The notes under the pieces: generated by a model
Database searches by the model: none
The model's input: the letters and a program-made list of their open reading frames with translations, nothing else
What the model was told of the DNA's origin: nothing
Origin: DASSQJ01 sp963726295
GTDB lineage: Bacteria > Actinomycetota > Actinomycetes > Actinomycetales > Dermatophilaceae
Assembly (NCBI GenBank): GCA_963726295.1
Contig: CAVSBW010000001.1
Coordinates: 1,012,431-1,076,430, forward strand
DNA length: 64,000 nucleotides
Reading direction: 5' to 3'
In this document: piece after piece, positions 18,127 through 29,277 of the stretch
How positions within the stretch are numbered: the first letter of the stretch is position 1
Layout: the number at the start of each line of letters is the position of its first letter
Translations under genes and position numbers: made by a program

Positions 18127-19455
18127 CTAGTACCGCTCCGCGAGGAGCGCCGCCTCGTCGGCGAGCGACATCTCGCGCAGGCCCTCCCACTCGGCATCCT
18201 TCACCGCGAGGTAGGCCCGGGCTCGGGCGGATCCCAGCGCCCCGAGGAGCACGTCGTCGGCGCGCAGGGCCTGCAGTGACGCGCTCAGGTCGACGGGCAG
18301 CCGCGCTGCCCCCACCCGTGCCCGCGCGTCGTCGTCGAGCGTGCCGGGGTCGACGGTGACCTCGGGCGGCAGGGTCAGCCCCCGGCGGACGCCGTCGGCA
18401 CCCGCGGCGAGGGCGGCGCCGAGGGCGAGGTGGGGGTTCGCCGTGGCGTCGACGAACTTCAGCTCAAGGCGCACGGCGGCGCCGCGTGCGTCGGTCGTGA
18501 CGCGGACGGCGGCCTCCCGGTTGCCCCGCCCCCAGGCGGTGTAGGCGCCGGCCCAGTAGTGAGGGCGGATGCGACGGTACGAGTTCGGCGTCGCGAGGGT
18601 GAGGGCGCACAGGCCGGGGAGGTGGTGGAGGAGCCCGGCGACGAACGCCTCGGCCTCCTGCGACAGCGACGTCTCCCGGCCCGGGTCGCCGGTGACGTCG
18701 TCATCGTCCCGCCACAGGCTGAGGTTGAGGTGGCAGCCACTCCCTGCGACGTCGTCCGCGAGCACCGGCAGGAAGGACGCGACCAACCCGTGCCGGCGCG
18801 CGACACCCCGCGCCGACTCCCGGACTCCCAGCTGGTGGTCGGCCGTCGCGAGCGGCTCGTCGGGGTGCAGGCTGAGCTCCAGCTGTCCGGGTCCGGACTC
18901 CTCGTGCACCAGGGCGATGGGCGTCCCCTGCGCCTCGAGCGCGGCGGCCAGGTCCGCGATGAGCCCCGCGTTCTGGTTGAGCGGTCCGGTCTGGGCGTAC
19001 GTCGTGCGGTCGGCGGCGACGAGGCCGTGGTCGGTGCGCCGCAGGAGGACGAGCTCGGTCTCGAAGCCCGCGAGCGCGTGCAGGCCGAGGCCGCCGAGGT
19101 GGCCGACCTGCTCCCGGACGAAGGCACGGGGGCAGTGCTCCCACGGGTGTCCGTCCACGGTCAGGTCGCAGACGACCTGGGCCTGACCGGGCGCGAACGG
19201 CAGCACGGCGACGGTGTCCCAGTCCGGGGAGAGCACGGCCTCACCGACCGGCGTCAGGCCGCTGTCCGGGACCACGGCGTCGTACATCACCGGCAGCGAC
19301 TGCGCCGCCGCGGTGACCGGGACCCCGGCCTCGAGCCGGGCACGGTCGCCGACGGGGACCATCTTGGCGCGCACGAGGTTGGCGTTGTCGCACCACAGGA
19401 ACCGCACGAAGCGGACGTCGGCGGCGGCGAGGAGCCGTTGGATCGTCGGGACCAC
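18127..19455 (-). CDS. Glutamine synthetase family protein (amine/polyamine ligase-like)
   Basis: 442 aa. GS signatures are recognisable but altered: AGFETELVLLRR for the EAE-type metal site, SGPGQLELSLHPDEPL, GSGCHLNLSLW in place of GSGMHxHxSL, NSYRRIRPHYWAGAYTAWG and LELKFVDATANPHLALGAALA. These deviations fit the GlnA3/GlnA4/PuuA-like side branch that joins glutamate to amines more than true GlnA. GTG 19455 starts VVPTIQRLLAAADVRFVRFLW, matching the beta-grasp start of homologues; longer starts exist. Substrate unknown. Confidence 0.83.
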   Translation of the reverse strand: MVPTIQRLLAAADVRFVRFLWCDNANLVRAKMVPVGDRARLEAGVPVTAAAQSLPVMYDAVVPDSGLTPVGEAVLSPDWDTVAVLPFAPGQAQVVCDLTVDGHPWEHCPRAFVREQVGHLGGLGLHALAGFETELVLLRRTDHGLVAADRTTYAQTGPLNQNAGLIADLAAALEAQGTPIALVHEESGPGQLELSLHPDEPLATADHQLGVRESARGVARRHGLVASFLPVLADDVAGSGCHLNLSLWRDDDDVTGDPGRETSLSQEAEAFVAGLLHHLPGLCALTLATPNSYRRIRPHYWAGAYTAWGRGNREAAVRVTTDARGAAVRLELKFVDATANPHLALGAALAAGADGVRRGLTLPPEVTVDPGTLDDDARARVGAARLPVDLSASLQALRADDVLLGALGSARARAYLAVKDAEWEGLREMSLADEAALLAERY

Positions 19456-19613
19456 GGGCTCCCCTCTCGACGGCGGGCGACGGGGGACCGACGCCTCTCG
19501 ACCGATGCTCCCAGACAGGGCCCGGGTGTCGTCCACCCCGGACGTCGGGCCGGGCCCTCCACCTCGGCCGCTCCGGGGCATAGGCTCGACGGTACGGGTC
19601 CGTTGTGGTTAGA

Positions 19614-19631
19614 TATCTTGATATCAAGATA
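19614..19631. promoter_or_regulatory. Perfect 18-bp palindromic operator upstream of acnA
   Basis: TATCTTGATATCAAGATA is a perfect dyad about 50 bp before the acnA start, in a locally AT-rich patch within high-GC DNA, and overlaps a possible -10 (TAGATA, 19610-19615). Its size and symmetry fit a homodimeric TetR- or MarR-type repressor site. The regulator is not identified. Confidence 0.65.
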
Positions 19632-19679
19632 AATCCACGGACACGGTCGCGACGACGCCCGACCGACGAAGGAGACGCG

Positions 19680-22466
<2,787 letters not shown>

Positions 22467-22553
22467 GCGCACCCGCCGACGGCGGCGCCGCCCCGATCTC
22501 AGGGGCCGGCGCCGCGACGGTGACCGGCCCTCGTCGAGCGGGCCACGAGCGCC

Positions 22554-22576
22554 TATGATCGAACACATGTTCGATC
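22554..22576 (+). promoter_or_regulatory. LexA/SOS box overlapping a consensus -10 and start codon
   Basis: GATCGAACACATGTTCGATC (22557-22576) is an 8-4-8 inverted repeat containing the actinobacterial SOS consensus TCGAAC-N4-GTTCGA. TATGAT (22554-22559), a near-perfect -10, overlaps it, and the ATG at 22567 lies inside the box, 7 nt after the hexamer. LexA bound here would block a leaderless promoter completely. Confidence 0.8.
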
Positions 22577-23022
22577 GCGCAGCGCCGGGAGCCCCGCCGT
22601 TGCGCGCCCCCACGCCTGCCGCACCGGCGAGACGTCGGTCGACGTCCGGTGCCACAGGGGTCGGCGGACCGCCGGGGTGGCCGCCCGGGGTGCCACCACA
22701 GGGGGAGCGGGGGTGGGACCTCCGGGCCGCCGCCTGGCTGCTCGACCACTGCCCCCCGGACTACCGGATGTACGCCGCGTGGCGCCGCCATCCCGTGGCG
22801 CTGGCGTGGCTGGCCGTACGCCACCTCGACGCCCAGCTCGAGGCGATGCGGGCCGCGTACCGGGAGATCCGGGTCGATCTCGTCGACGACATCGGGCCCG
22901 AGGGCGTCACGCAGGTCCTGGCCGACCTCGAGTGCGAGGGGGTCCGGCTGGTCGCCGCCCGGCGCGCCGCCGGGCTGCTGCTCGACGCCCTGCGCGGCCT
23001 CCAGTTCGTCCCGCGGCTCTGA
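22567..23022 (+). CDS. SOS-controlled protein of unknown function
   Basis: 151 aa. A proline-rich, basic first 45 residues lead into a helical region beginning RGWDLRAAAWLLDHCPPDYRMYAAWRRHP and ending LLLDALRGLQFVPRL. No catalytic motif is visible. The pattern GPPGWPPGVPP then WLLDxCPPDYR...RRHPVALA looks like a conserved actinobacterial family, but I cannot name a function. The ATG at 22567 is chosen because it lies 7 nt after TATGAT; ATG 22555 would overlap the -10. The LexA box over the start implies DNA-damage induction. Confidence 0.75.
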   Translation: MFDRAAPGAPPLRAPTPAAPARRRSTSGATGVGGPPGWPPGVPPQGERGWDLRAAAWLLDHCPPDYRMYAAWRRHPVALAWLAVRHLDAQLEAMRAAYREIRVDLVDDIGPEGVTQVLADLECEGVRLVAARRAAGLLLDALRGLQFVPRL

Positions 23023-23223
23023 GCCGCGTCCAGAGCGGAGGTACCCCTCGCCCTCGAACATCCCGCCGGCGTGGGCACGGGCCTCGGTCAGGTGGAGCCT
23101 CACGGGAGGGCGGGTGGAGGTTCCGTGAGCACCGTGACGGGCCTGACAGGCCCTGCCTGGACCGGCGCCCGGAGCGCCTAGACTCGTGGCGACCACACGA
23201 CCCGGACCAGGAGATGTCACGCG

Positions 23224-25092
23224 GTGAGCCTGCTCGAACGGATCCAGGGTCCTGCGGACCTCACGGCACTGCCCGCCTCCGACATCCCGGCCCTCGCCGA
23301 GGAGATCCGGCACTTCCTCGTCGACCAGGTGGCGCGCACCGGCGGCCACCTCGGTCCCAACCTCGGGGTCGTCGAGCTCACCATCGCCCTCCACCGCGTT
23401 TTCGACAGCCCCCGCGACACCATCGTCCTCGACACCGGGCACCAGTCCTACGTGCACAAGCTGCTCACGGGACGTCACGACTTCACCGGACTGCGCACCC
23501 ACGGTGGCCTCTCCGGCTACCCGAGCCGGGAGGAGTCCGAGCACGACGTCGTCGAGAACTCGCACGCCTCGACGTCCCTGTCGTGGGCTCACGGCATCGC
23601 GGCCGGGAGGGTCGTCAGCGGCGAGCGCAATCGGCACACGGTGGCGGTCATCGGCGACGGCGCCCTCACCGGCGGGATGGCGTGGGAGGCGATCAACAAC
23701 ATCGCCGCCGAGCAGGACCTGCCCCTCACCATCGTCGTCAACGACAACGAGCGCAGCTACGCACCGACCCGCGGCGGCCTCGCCGAGCACCTTGCCACCC
23801 TGCGCACGACCCGCGGCTACGAGCGCTTCCTCGACTGGGGCAAGCGGAACGTCTCCCGCACCCCCGTGGTCGGTGGCGCCATGTACGAGACGCTCCACGG
23901 CGTCAAGAAGGGCATCAAGGACATCGTCGCCCCCCAGGGCATGTTCGAGGACCTCGGCCTCAAGTACATCGGCCCGGTCGACGGCCACGACGAGCCGGCG
24001 GTCGAGGCGGCCCTGCGCAAGGCGCGCGCCTTCGGTGGGCCGGTGCTCGTGCACGTGATCACCCAGAAGGGCCGAGGCTACGACCCGGCCGTCAACCACG
24101 AGGGCGACCAGTTCCACGCTGTCGGGGTCATCAACCCCGAGACCGGCCTGCCGCTGGAGATCGCCGGGCGCAGCTGGACCGACGAGTTCGCCGACACGAT
24201 GGTCGAGCTCGGGGAGCAGCGCGAGGACGTGGTCGCCATCACCGCCGCGATGATGATCCCGGTCGGGCTGGAGCCGTTCGCGGAACGCTTTCCCGAGCGG
24301 ACCTTCGACGTCGGCATCGCCGAGCAGCACGCGCTGACGATGGCGGCCGGCCTCGCGTTCTCGGGGCTGCACCCCGTGGTCGCGGTGTACGCGACCTTCC
24401 TCAACCGCGCCTTCGACCAGCTGCTCATGGACTGCGCCCTCCACAAGGCGGGCGTCACGATCGTGCTCGACCGGTCGGGTGTCACCGGGCCGGACGGCGC
24501 CTCCCACCACGGGATGTGGGACATGACCATCTCGGGGGTCGTCCCCGGGCTGCACCTCGCCGCGCCGCGCGACGGTCAGCAGGTGGCCCGCGCCGTCCGC
24601 GCCGCCGTCGACATCGCCGACGCCCCCTCCGTCGTTCGCTTCCCGAAGGGCACCGTGGCCGACCCGATCGAGGCCGTGCGCGAGGTCGGCGGGATCGACG
24701 TGCTCGCCGAGCCCGACGCGGACGAGGTCGACGTGCTCCTCGTCGGCATAGGGTCGATGGCCTCGACCGCGCTGACCGCCGCCGAGAAGCTCACCGCTGA
24801 GGGCCACCGGGTGCGCGTCGTGGATCCCGTCTGGGCGCTGCCGGTGCCCGGCTCGCTCGTCGACCTCTCGCGCTCGGCGGCGCGGGTGGCGGTCGTCGAG
24901 GACAACGTCGTCGCCGGTGGCATCGGCACCCAGGTCGAGCAGGCGCTGCGTGACGCCGGACTCGACGTGCCGGTGGAGCTGTTCGGGCTGCCCAAGCGGT
25001 TCCTGCCCCACGGGTCGCGGGGTCAGGTCCTCGACGCGGTCCACCTCACGCCCGACGGTCTTGCCGCCCGCCTGCGTCCTCACCTGGGCTGA
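23224..25092 (+). CDS. dxs: 1-deoxy-D-xylulose-5-phosphate synthase
   Basis: 622 aa. It condenses pyruvate with glyceraldehyde 3-phosphate, the first step of the MEP isoprenoid pathway, using thiamine diphosphate. ARTGGHLGPNLGVVELTIAL, the TPP motif GDGALTGGMAWEAINN (near 145), IAEQHALTMAAGLA and DRSGVTGPDGASHHGMWD are all intact. GTG 23224 is the usual start (MSLLERIQGPADL). TAGACT about 40 bp upstream could be its -10, giving a short leader. Confidence 0.96.
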   Translation: MSLLERIQGPADLTALPASDIPALAEEIRHFLVDQVARTGGHLGPNLGVVELTIALHRVFDSPRDTIVLDTGHQSYVHKLLTGRHDFTGLRTHGGLSGYPSREESEHDVVENSHASTSLSWAHGIAAGRVVSGERNRHTVAVIGDGALTGGMAWEAINNIAAEQDLPLTIVVNDNERSYAPTRGGLAEHLATLRTTRGYERFLDWGKRNVSRTPVVGGAMYETLHGVKKGIKDIVAPQGMFEDLGLKYIGPVDGHDEPAVEAALRKARAFGGPVLVHVITQKGRGYDPAVNHEGDQFHAVGVINPETGLPLEIAGRSWTDEFADTMVELGEQREDVVAITAAMMIPVGLEPFAERFPERTFDVGIAEQHALTMAAGLAFSGLHPVVAVYATFLNRAFDQLLMDCALHKAGVTIVLDRSGVTGPDGASHHGMWDMTISGVVPGLHLAAPRDGQQVARAVRAAVDIADAPSVVRFPKGTVADPIEAVREVGGIDVLAEPDADEVDVLLVGIGSMASTALTAAEKLTAEGHRVRVVDPVWALPVPGSLVDLSRSAARVAVVEDNVVAGGIGTQVEQALRDAGLDVPVELFGLPKRFLPHGSRGQVLDAVHLTPDGLAARLRPHLG

Positions 25093-25099
25093 GCCGGCC

Positions 25100-25375
25100 G
25101 TGGACTCGCGCCGCGACGAGGTGCGCCGCGCCTACGACACCATCGCCGGGGACTACGCCGCCACCTTCCCCGGCACCGACGCCGAGGCCGAGCTCACGCG
25201 CTGAGCGGAGCTGGCCGGAGCCGACCTCGCGGTCGGGTCCGCCGCGGCCTACTCGATGCTCGACGGCATCTTCGAAAGGTCCCTGCTGCGCCACCTCTCC
25301 GGCGACACGGGCGCCCTGACCGACCTGCACGACGACGTGCTCGACGCGATGCCCCTGCTCCTGCGCCGCCCCTGA
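25100..25375 (+). pseudogene. Decayed gene: methyltransferase-like start joined to TetR-like C-terminus
   Basis: GTG 25100 opens VDSRRDEVRRAYDTIAGDYA, which looks like the beginning of a class I SAM methyltransferase, but the frame stops at a TGA at 25202. The same frame then continues to 25375 with VGSAAAYSMLDGIFERSLLR and LTDLHDDVLDAMPLLLRRP, which looks like the last helices of a TetR-family regulator. Neither part is a complete domain. I read this as remnants brought together by deletion. The TetR-like assignment rests on pattern only. Confidence 0.5.
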
Positions 25376-25394
25376 CCGGTGGGCACGGCCTCCC

Positions 25395-25640
25395 TCAGCC
25401 GGCAGCCGAGCGCGGCTGGCGGCTGACGTCGTAGCCCTCGGCGAGCCCGCCGAGCAGCACGTCGACCAGCCCCGGGACGTCGTCGGGGTCCACCCGCACC
25501 GTGGCGGTGCAGACGTTGCCACGCCACACGCTCAGCACCACGCACCCGGCCTCGTGGTGCCACGTGGCGCGCAGCGCCCGGCCGTCGCCGCGGGTGTCGG
25601 GAACCACGCCGCTGCGACCCGGTCCGGGCGGGTGCTGCAT
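25395..25640 (-). CDS. Small conserved-looking hypothetical protein
   Basis: 81 aa. RALRATWHHEAGCVVLSVWRGNVCTATVRVDPDDVPGLVDVLLGGL resembles a small actinobacterial family of alternating strands with a conserved W-H...LSxWR core. No function is known to me. CACACT lies 6 nt before the ATG, a possible leaderless -10. It is convergent with dxs and its remnant. Confidence 0.6.
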   Translation of the reverse strand: MQHPPGPGRSGVVPDTRGDGRALRATWHHEAGCVVLSVWRGNVCTATVRVDPDDVPGLVDVLLGGLAEGYDVSRQPRSAAG

Positions 25641-25720
25641 CCTCCGAGTGTGCCCCGGACGGGCCGTCGCTGTCGATGGTCCGGGCGGGCGCAGGGGTCC
25701 TCCCGCCGACCCGGGAGGCC

Positions 25721-26062
25721 TCAGCCCACGGGTCGGTGCGGGAAGGACGACGCGTGGGTGGTCTGCCCGACGGCGATGGTGTACTCCGAGTAGTAGGCCG
25801 CGATGCCGTGGCGCTGCGCCTCGCGGTGCGGCGGGTGGTCACGCCAGCCGCGGTGCGACGCGTCGTCGGCGAAGGTCACCACGGTGCAGCGCTCACCGTC
25901 GTCCGCGACGAAGGTCTTGGTCTCGACGAAGCCGGGCATCGAGCGGGCGAGCTCGGCCACGGCGGTGAGCTCCTCGCGGTAGGCCGACTCGTGCTCCGGG
26001 CGAAGCCGGCTGCGGAAGACCGTGACCACCTGGCCCACGAGCGGCCGCGCCGGCTCCGCCAT
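25721..26062 (-). CDS. Antibiotic biosynthesis monooxygenase (ABM) domain protein
   Basis: 113 aa, a ferredoxin-like ABM fold: VGQVVTVFRSRLRPEHESAYREELTAVAELARSMPGFVETKTFVADDGERCTVVTFAD. The conserved PGFVETKTF strand and a hydrophobic pocket are visible, but the family is catalytically diverse, and some members only bind ligands. The ATG overlaps the stop of the HTH-MurA gene in ATGA, so the two are co-translated. That pairing is the only clue to function. Confidence 0.82.
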   Translation of the reverse strand: MAEPARPLVGQVVTVFRSRLRPEHESAYREELTAVAELARSMPGFVETKTFVADDGERCTVVTFADDASHRGWRDHPPHREAQRHGIAAYYSEYTIAVGQTTHASSFPHRPVG

Positions 26063-27603
26063 CAGATGTCGCGGAAGGTCTCGATGGTGGCCCCGAGGGC
26101 GTTGAGCCGCTCGGCGAGGTCCTCGTACCCCCTGTTGATGACGTAGACGTTGCGCAGCACCGAGGTGCCCGGTGCCGCGAGCATCGCGAGCAGGATGACG
26201 ACCCCGGGGCGCAGCGCCGGCGGGCACATGACCTCGGCCGCCCGCCACCGTGGGGTCGGCCCGGTGATCATCACCCGGTGCGGGTCGAGCAGCTGCACCG
26301 TGCCGCCGATCTTGGTGAGCTCGGTGAGGTAGATGGCGCGGTTCTCGTAGACCCAGTCGTGGATCATCGTGGTGCCCTCGGCACATGCCGCGATGAGGGC
26401 GAAGAACGGCAGGTTGTCGATGTTCAGGCCGGGGAACGGCATCGGCGCGATCTTGTCGACCGGGGCGCGCAGCGGGCCGGGGTGGATGGTGAGGTCCACG
26501 AGGCGGGTGTGCCCGTTCTTGGCCAGGTACTCCTCGGTGAGGTCGAACCGCAGCCCCATCTCCTCGAGGGTGGCCAGCTCGATCTCGAGGAACTCGATCG
26601 GCACCCGCTCGATCGTGATCGTCGACCCGGTCACCACTGCGGCGGCGATGAGTGACATGGCCTCGATGGGGTCCTCCGAGGGGGAGTACTCGATGTCCAT
26701 GTCGATCCGCTCGACGCCGGTGACGGTGAGCGTCGTCGTGCCGATGCCCTCGATCGTGACCCCGAGCTCCTGGAGGAAGAAGCAGAGGTCCTGGACCATG
26801 TAGTTGGGGGAGGCGTTGCGGATGACCGTCGTGCCCGGGTACTTCGCGGCCGCCATGAGGACGTTCTCGGTGACGGTGTCGCCACGCTCGGTGAGGACGA
26901 TGGCGCGGGTCGGGTAGCGGGAGGAGTCGACCACGGCCTCGTAGTAGCCCTGCGTGGCCGTGACGTCGAGCCCGAAGTGGCGCAGGGCCGACAGGTGCGG
27001 CTCGACCGTACGGGTGCCGAGGTCGCAGCCACCGGCATAGGGCAGGTGGAACTGGGGGAGGGCGTGCAGCAGCGGGCCGAGGAACATGATGACCGTGCGC
27101 GTACGGCGGGCCGCGGCGACATCGATGTTCTCGAGCTCGAGGCGGGCCGGCGGCACGACCTCGAGGTCGTTGCTGTCGGGGAGCCACCGCACCCGGACGC
27201 CGATCGAGGTGAGGACCTCGATGATCCGGTTGACCTCCTCGATCCGTGCGAGGTTGCGCAGCGTCGTGCGTCCCTCGTTGAGCAGGCTGGCGCACAGCAG
27301 GGCGACGGCGGCGTTCTTGCTCGTCTTCACCGGGATCGAGCCCGAGAGCTTCTGGCCGCCGACGATCCGCAGGTGCTGCGGACCCGAGTGGCCGAGCGAG
27401 ACGAACTCGCTGTCGAGCTTCTCCCCGACGCGGGCGAGCATCTCGAGGGAGAGGTTCTGCTTGCCCTGCTCGATGCGGGCGACCGCGCTCTGGCTGGTGC
27501 CGAGCAGGTCGGCGAGCTCGCTCTGGGTGAGGCCCTGGTGGCGTCGGGCGTCCCGGATGAGGGTCCCGATGCGGGTCAGGTACGTGTCACTGGTCGTCGT
27601 CAC
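26062..27603 (-). CDS. XRE helix-turn-helix fused to MurA-like enolpyruvyl transferase
   Basis: 513 aa. Residues about 7-65 form an XRE HTH (IRDARRHQGLTQSELADLLGTSQSAVARIEQGKQNL). The rest is an EPSP-synthase/MurA fold: SGSIPVKTSKNAAVALL holds the UDP-GlcNAc-binding KN pair, GGCDLGTRTVEPHL carries the catalytic-loop cysteine (Cys193), and INRGYEDL the late arginine. The region of the MurA general-base aspartate reads FPGLNIDNLPFF, divergent from FPTDMQAQ, so activity is uncertain. GTG 27603 is preferred because TAGCAT lies 7 nt upstream; ATG 27612 lies within that hexamer. Confidence 0.85.
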   Translation of the reverse strand: MTTTSDTYLTRIGTLIRDARRHQGLTQSELADLLGTSQSAVARIEQGKQNLSLEMLARVGEKLDSEFVSLGHSGPQHLRIVGGQKLSGSIPVKTSKNAAVALLCASLLNEGRTTLRNLARIEEVNRIIEVLTSIGVRVRWLPDSNDLEVVPPARLELENIDVAAARRTRTVIMFLGPLLHALPQFHLPYAGGCDLGTRTVEPHLSALRHFGLDVTATQGYYEAVVDSSRYPTRAIVLTERGDTVTENVLMAAAKYPGTTVIRNASPNYMVQDLCFFLQELGVTIEGIGTTTLTVTGVERIDMDIEYSPSEDPIEAMSLIAAAVVTGSTITIERVPIEFLEIELATLEEMGLRFDLTEEYLAKNGHTRLVDLTIHPGPLRAPVDKIAPMPFPGLNIDNLPFFALIAACAEGTTMIHDWVYENRAIYLTELTKIGGTVQLLDPHRVMITGPTPRWRAAEVMCPPALRPGVVILLAMLAAPGTSVLRNVYVINRGYEDLAERLNALGATIETFRDI

Positions 27604-27610
27604 GCGGAAC

Positions 27611-27628
27611 ATGCTAGATCACATGTGA
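27611..27628 (-). promoter_or_regulatory. Leaderless -10 with adjacent palindrome before the HTH-MurA gene
   Basis: On the minus strand TAGCAT (27616-27611) ends 7 nt before GTG 27603. The palindrome TCACATGTGA (27619-27628) sits just upstream, in the -10/-35 spacer, where it could be the target of the gene's own HTH domain. Confidence 0.5.
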
Positions 27629-27725
27629 GATATCGACGGCCTCGACACCTGAGCCGTGTTTCAGGTGCTCGGGAATCATCCGGGCCACCCGCCGTCGACC
27701 TGCGGCGACGCCGCCCGCTCCCCGC

Positions 27726-28526
27726 TCAGGGGGACGGACTGATCTCGACCGAGGACCGGCACGCCTCGGTGTTCCGCTCGAGCGAGTCCCGGCTCTGCTG
27801 GAGCTCGCGCACGATGTCGCTGAGCCCGGAGGCGTCGAGGTCACGGGCGCTGGTCACCGCCTGGTCGACGAGGTCGAGCACCGTCTGCGAGTCGTCGGCC
27901 AACGCGAGGCACTCGCCGGGCACGGTGATCGTCCGGTCCTCCGGGATGCTGGACGAGACGGCCGGGGACGGGCTCGACGATGTGGTCGGTGAGGCCGTGC
28001 CGGCGGCCGTCTCGTCGTTGCCGCCGGAGGTGGTCGCGAGGACGACCCCGCCGCCGAGCAGCAGACCGACGACGAACGTCGCTGCCGGGATCAGCCACGA
28101 CGGCATGGACCGGTCGGGTGGGGAGTCGTCATGGGCGGCACCGGGCCGGTCGCCCTCGGTCCGCCCGAGCGAGCTCCCCGGGGTCGTCGAATCCGACGCG
28201 GGCCGCTCCTCCGCGCCGGTTCGGGGAGCGGCCGTGGTGTCCGGTCGCTCGCTGCCGGACGGTTCGCCCGGGTCGCTCGCCGCCGTCGCTCCGTCGGGCT
28301 CGGAGCTCTCGTCCTGAGCGGAATCGTCGCCGTTCGCCGGCGCGGCCGGGTCCTTCGACTCGTCCTCGCCCGCCCCGGGTCCCTTCCCGGCGGGCTCCTC
28401 CGCCGTCGACTTCTCCTCCGCCGTCGACTTCTCCTCCGCCGTCGACTTCTCCTCCGCCGTCGACTTCTCCACGGGCGGCGTCGCGGCGTCGTCCGCTGCC
28501 GTCTCGTCGTCGGGCTTTTCCGCCAT
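27726..28526 (-). CDS. Single-pass membrane protein with acidic repeat region
   Basis: 266 aa. The first 140 residues are acidic, low-complexity and contain four perfect KSTAEE repeats (about 20-43). One membrane segment follows (SWLIPAATFVVGLLLGGGVVLATT), then a serine/threonine-rich linker and a helical outer domain with two cysteines (ECLALADD, EACRSS) that could form a disulfide. Probable topology is N-in. No family recognised. AAGGAGGA is a strong Shine-Dalgarno 4 nt before the ATG. Divergent from the membrane-protein gene at 28668. Confidence 0.72.
   Translation of the reverse strand: MAEKPDDETAADDAATPPVEKSTAEEKSTAEEKSTAEEKSTAEEPAGKGPGAGEDESKDPAAPANGDDSAQDESSEPDGATAASDPGEPSGSERPDTTAAPRTGAEERPASDSTTPGSSLGRTEGDRPGAAHDDSPPDRSMPSWLIPAATFVVGLLLGGGVVLATTSGGNDETAAGTASPTTSSSPSPAVSSSIPEDRTITVPGECLALADDSQTVLDLVDQAVTSARDLDASGLSDIVRELQQSRDSLERNTEACRSSVEISPSP
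28396..28467. repeat. Four perfect tandem copies of an 18-bp unit
   Basis: The unit CTCCTCCGCCGTCGACTT occurs four times head to tail with no mismatch and encodes KSTAEE repeats on the minus strand. Perfect identity suggests recent slippage and possible length variation between strains. Confidence 0.9.
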
Positions 28527-28667
28527 GGGGTCCTCCTTCGTGGGTGCGCAGACCGTCGTCGGCCGGGTCCCCACCCAACCTACCTGCGACGATGCCTCGA
28601 CACACCCCGCGCGACGCGCGGTCCGGAGCGCTTGCATGTGCGCCACCGGTGCGGGTACACCGTCGTC

Positions 28668-29267
28668 ATGGCCAGACGAGCATGGGACGCAGACGCCGGC
28701 ACGGTGCGCACCTGGGACGGGGTCGTCGTCTTCTGGGTCGTGTTCTGGCTCGTCATGGGGGCCTGGACGGGGTACCTGCTCTGGCAGCTCACCGGCCTCG
28801 CCGCGAGCACCGTCGACTCCGGGCGCTCGCTGGACTCCGCGGCGTCGGCCCTGCGGCAACTCTCGAGCGTGCCGCTCATCGGCGACCAGACCGGAGCCCT
28901 CGGCGAGCAGGTCGGAGCGACCGCGGACGGGATCGTCCGCAACGGGACGCAGGCGGACCGCAGCATCCGGGGGCTGAGCCTGCTGCTCGGAGTGGCCGTC
29001 GCGCTCGCTCCGAGCGGGGCCGTCCTCCTGTTCTACCTGCCGGCCCGCGTAGCTCGGCGACGCGAGGTGCGAGCGGTCCGCCGGGGTCTCGGTCGGCGCG
29101 GTGACTCGACCGCCATGCAGGCACTGCTCGCGCACCGTGCGGTGGCCAACCTCACCCCCTCCGAGCTGATGTCGATCACCCCCGACCCGCACGGGGACCT
29201 GGTCGCGGGCCGGCACGAGGACCTCGCGGCGGCCGAGCTGCACCGGCTCGGTCTCCGGTCGGCGTAG
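28668..29267 (+). CDS. Hypothetical membrane protein
   Basis: 199 aa with two membrane segments (VVVFWVVFWLVMGAWTGYLLW near 20-40 and LSLLLGVAVALAPSGAVLLFYLPA near 105-128). An outer loop of about 65 residues lies between, and a basic cytoplasmic C-terminus contains HRAVANLTPSELMSITPDPHGDL. No family recognised. It ends 10 nt before the MMPL transporter and is probably in the same operon. Confidence 0.7.
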   Translation: MARRAWDADAGTVRTWDGVVVFWVVFWLVMGAWTGYLLWQLTGLAASTVDSGRSLDSAASALRQLSSVPLIGDQTGALGEQVGATADGIVRNGTQADRSIRGLSLLLGVAVALAPSGAVLLFYLPARVARRREVRAVRRGLGRRGDSTAMQALLAHRAVANLTPSELMSITPDPHGDLVAGRHEDLAAAELHRLGLRSA

Positions 29268-29277
29268 CGGCGCTGAC

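Noticed and set aside
23023..23223. Thiamine pyrophosphate riboswitch before dxs
   Set aside because: No conserved TPP-aptamer segments are found; the leader is short and a plausible -10 lies about 40 bp before the start.
25046..25522. Minus-strand open frame over the dxs end and the decayed gene
   Set aside because: Overlaps real coding in dxs and the better-supported 81-codon gene; patternless translation.
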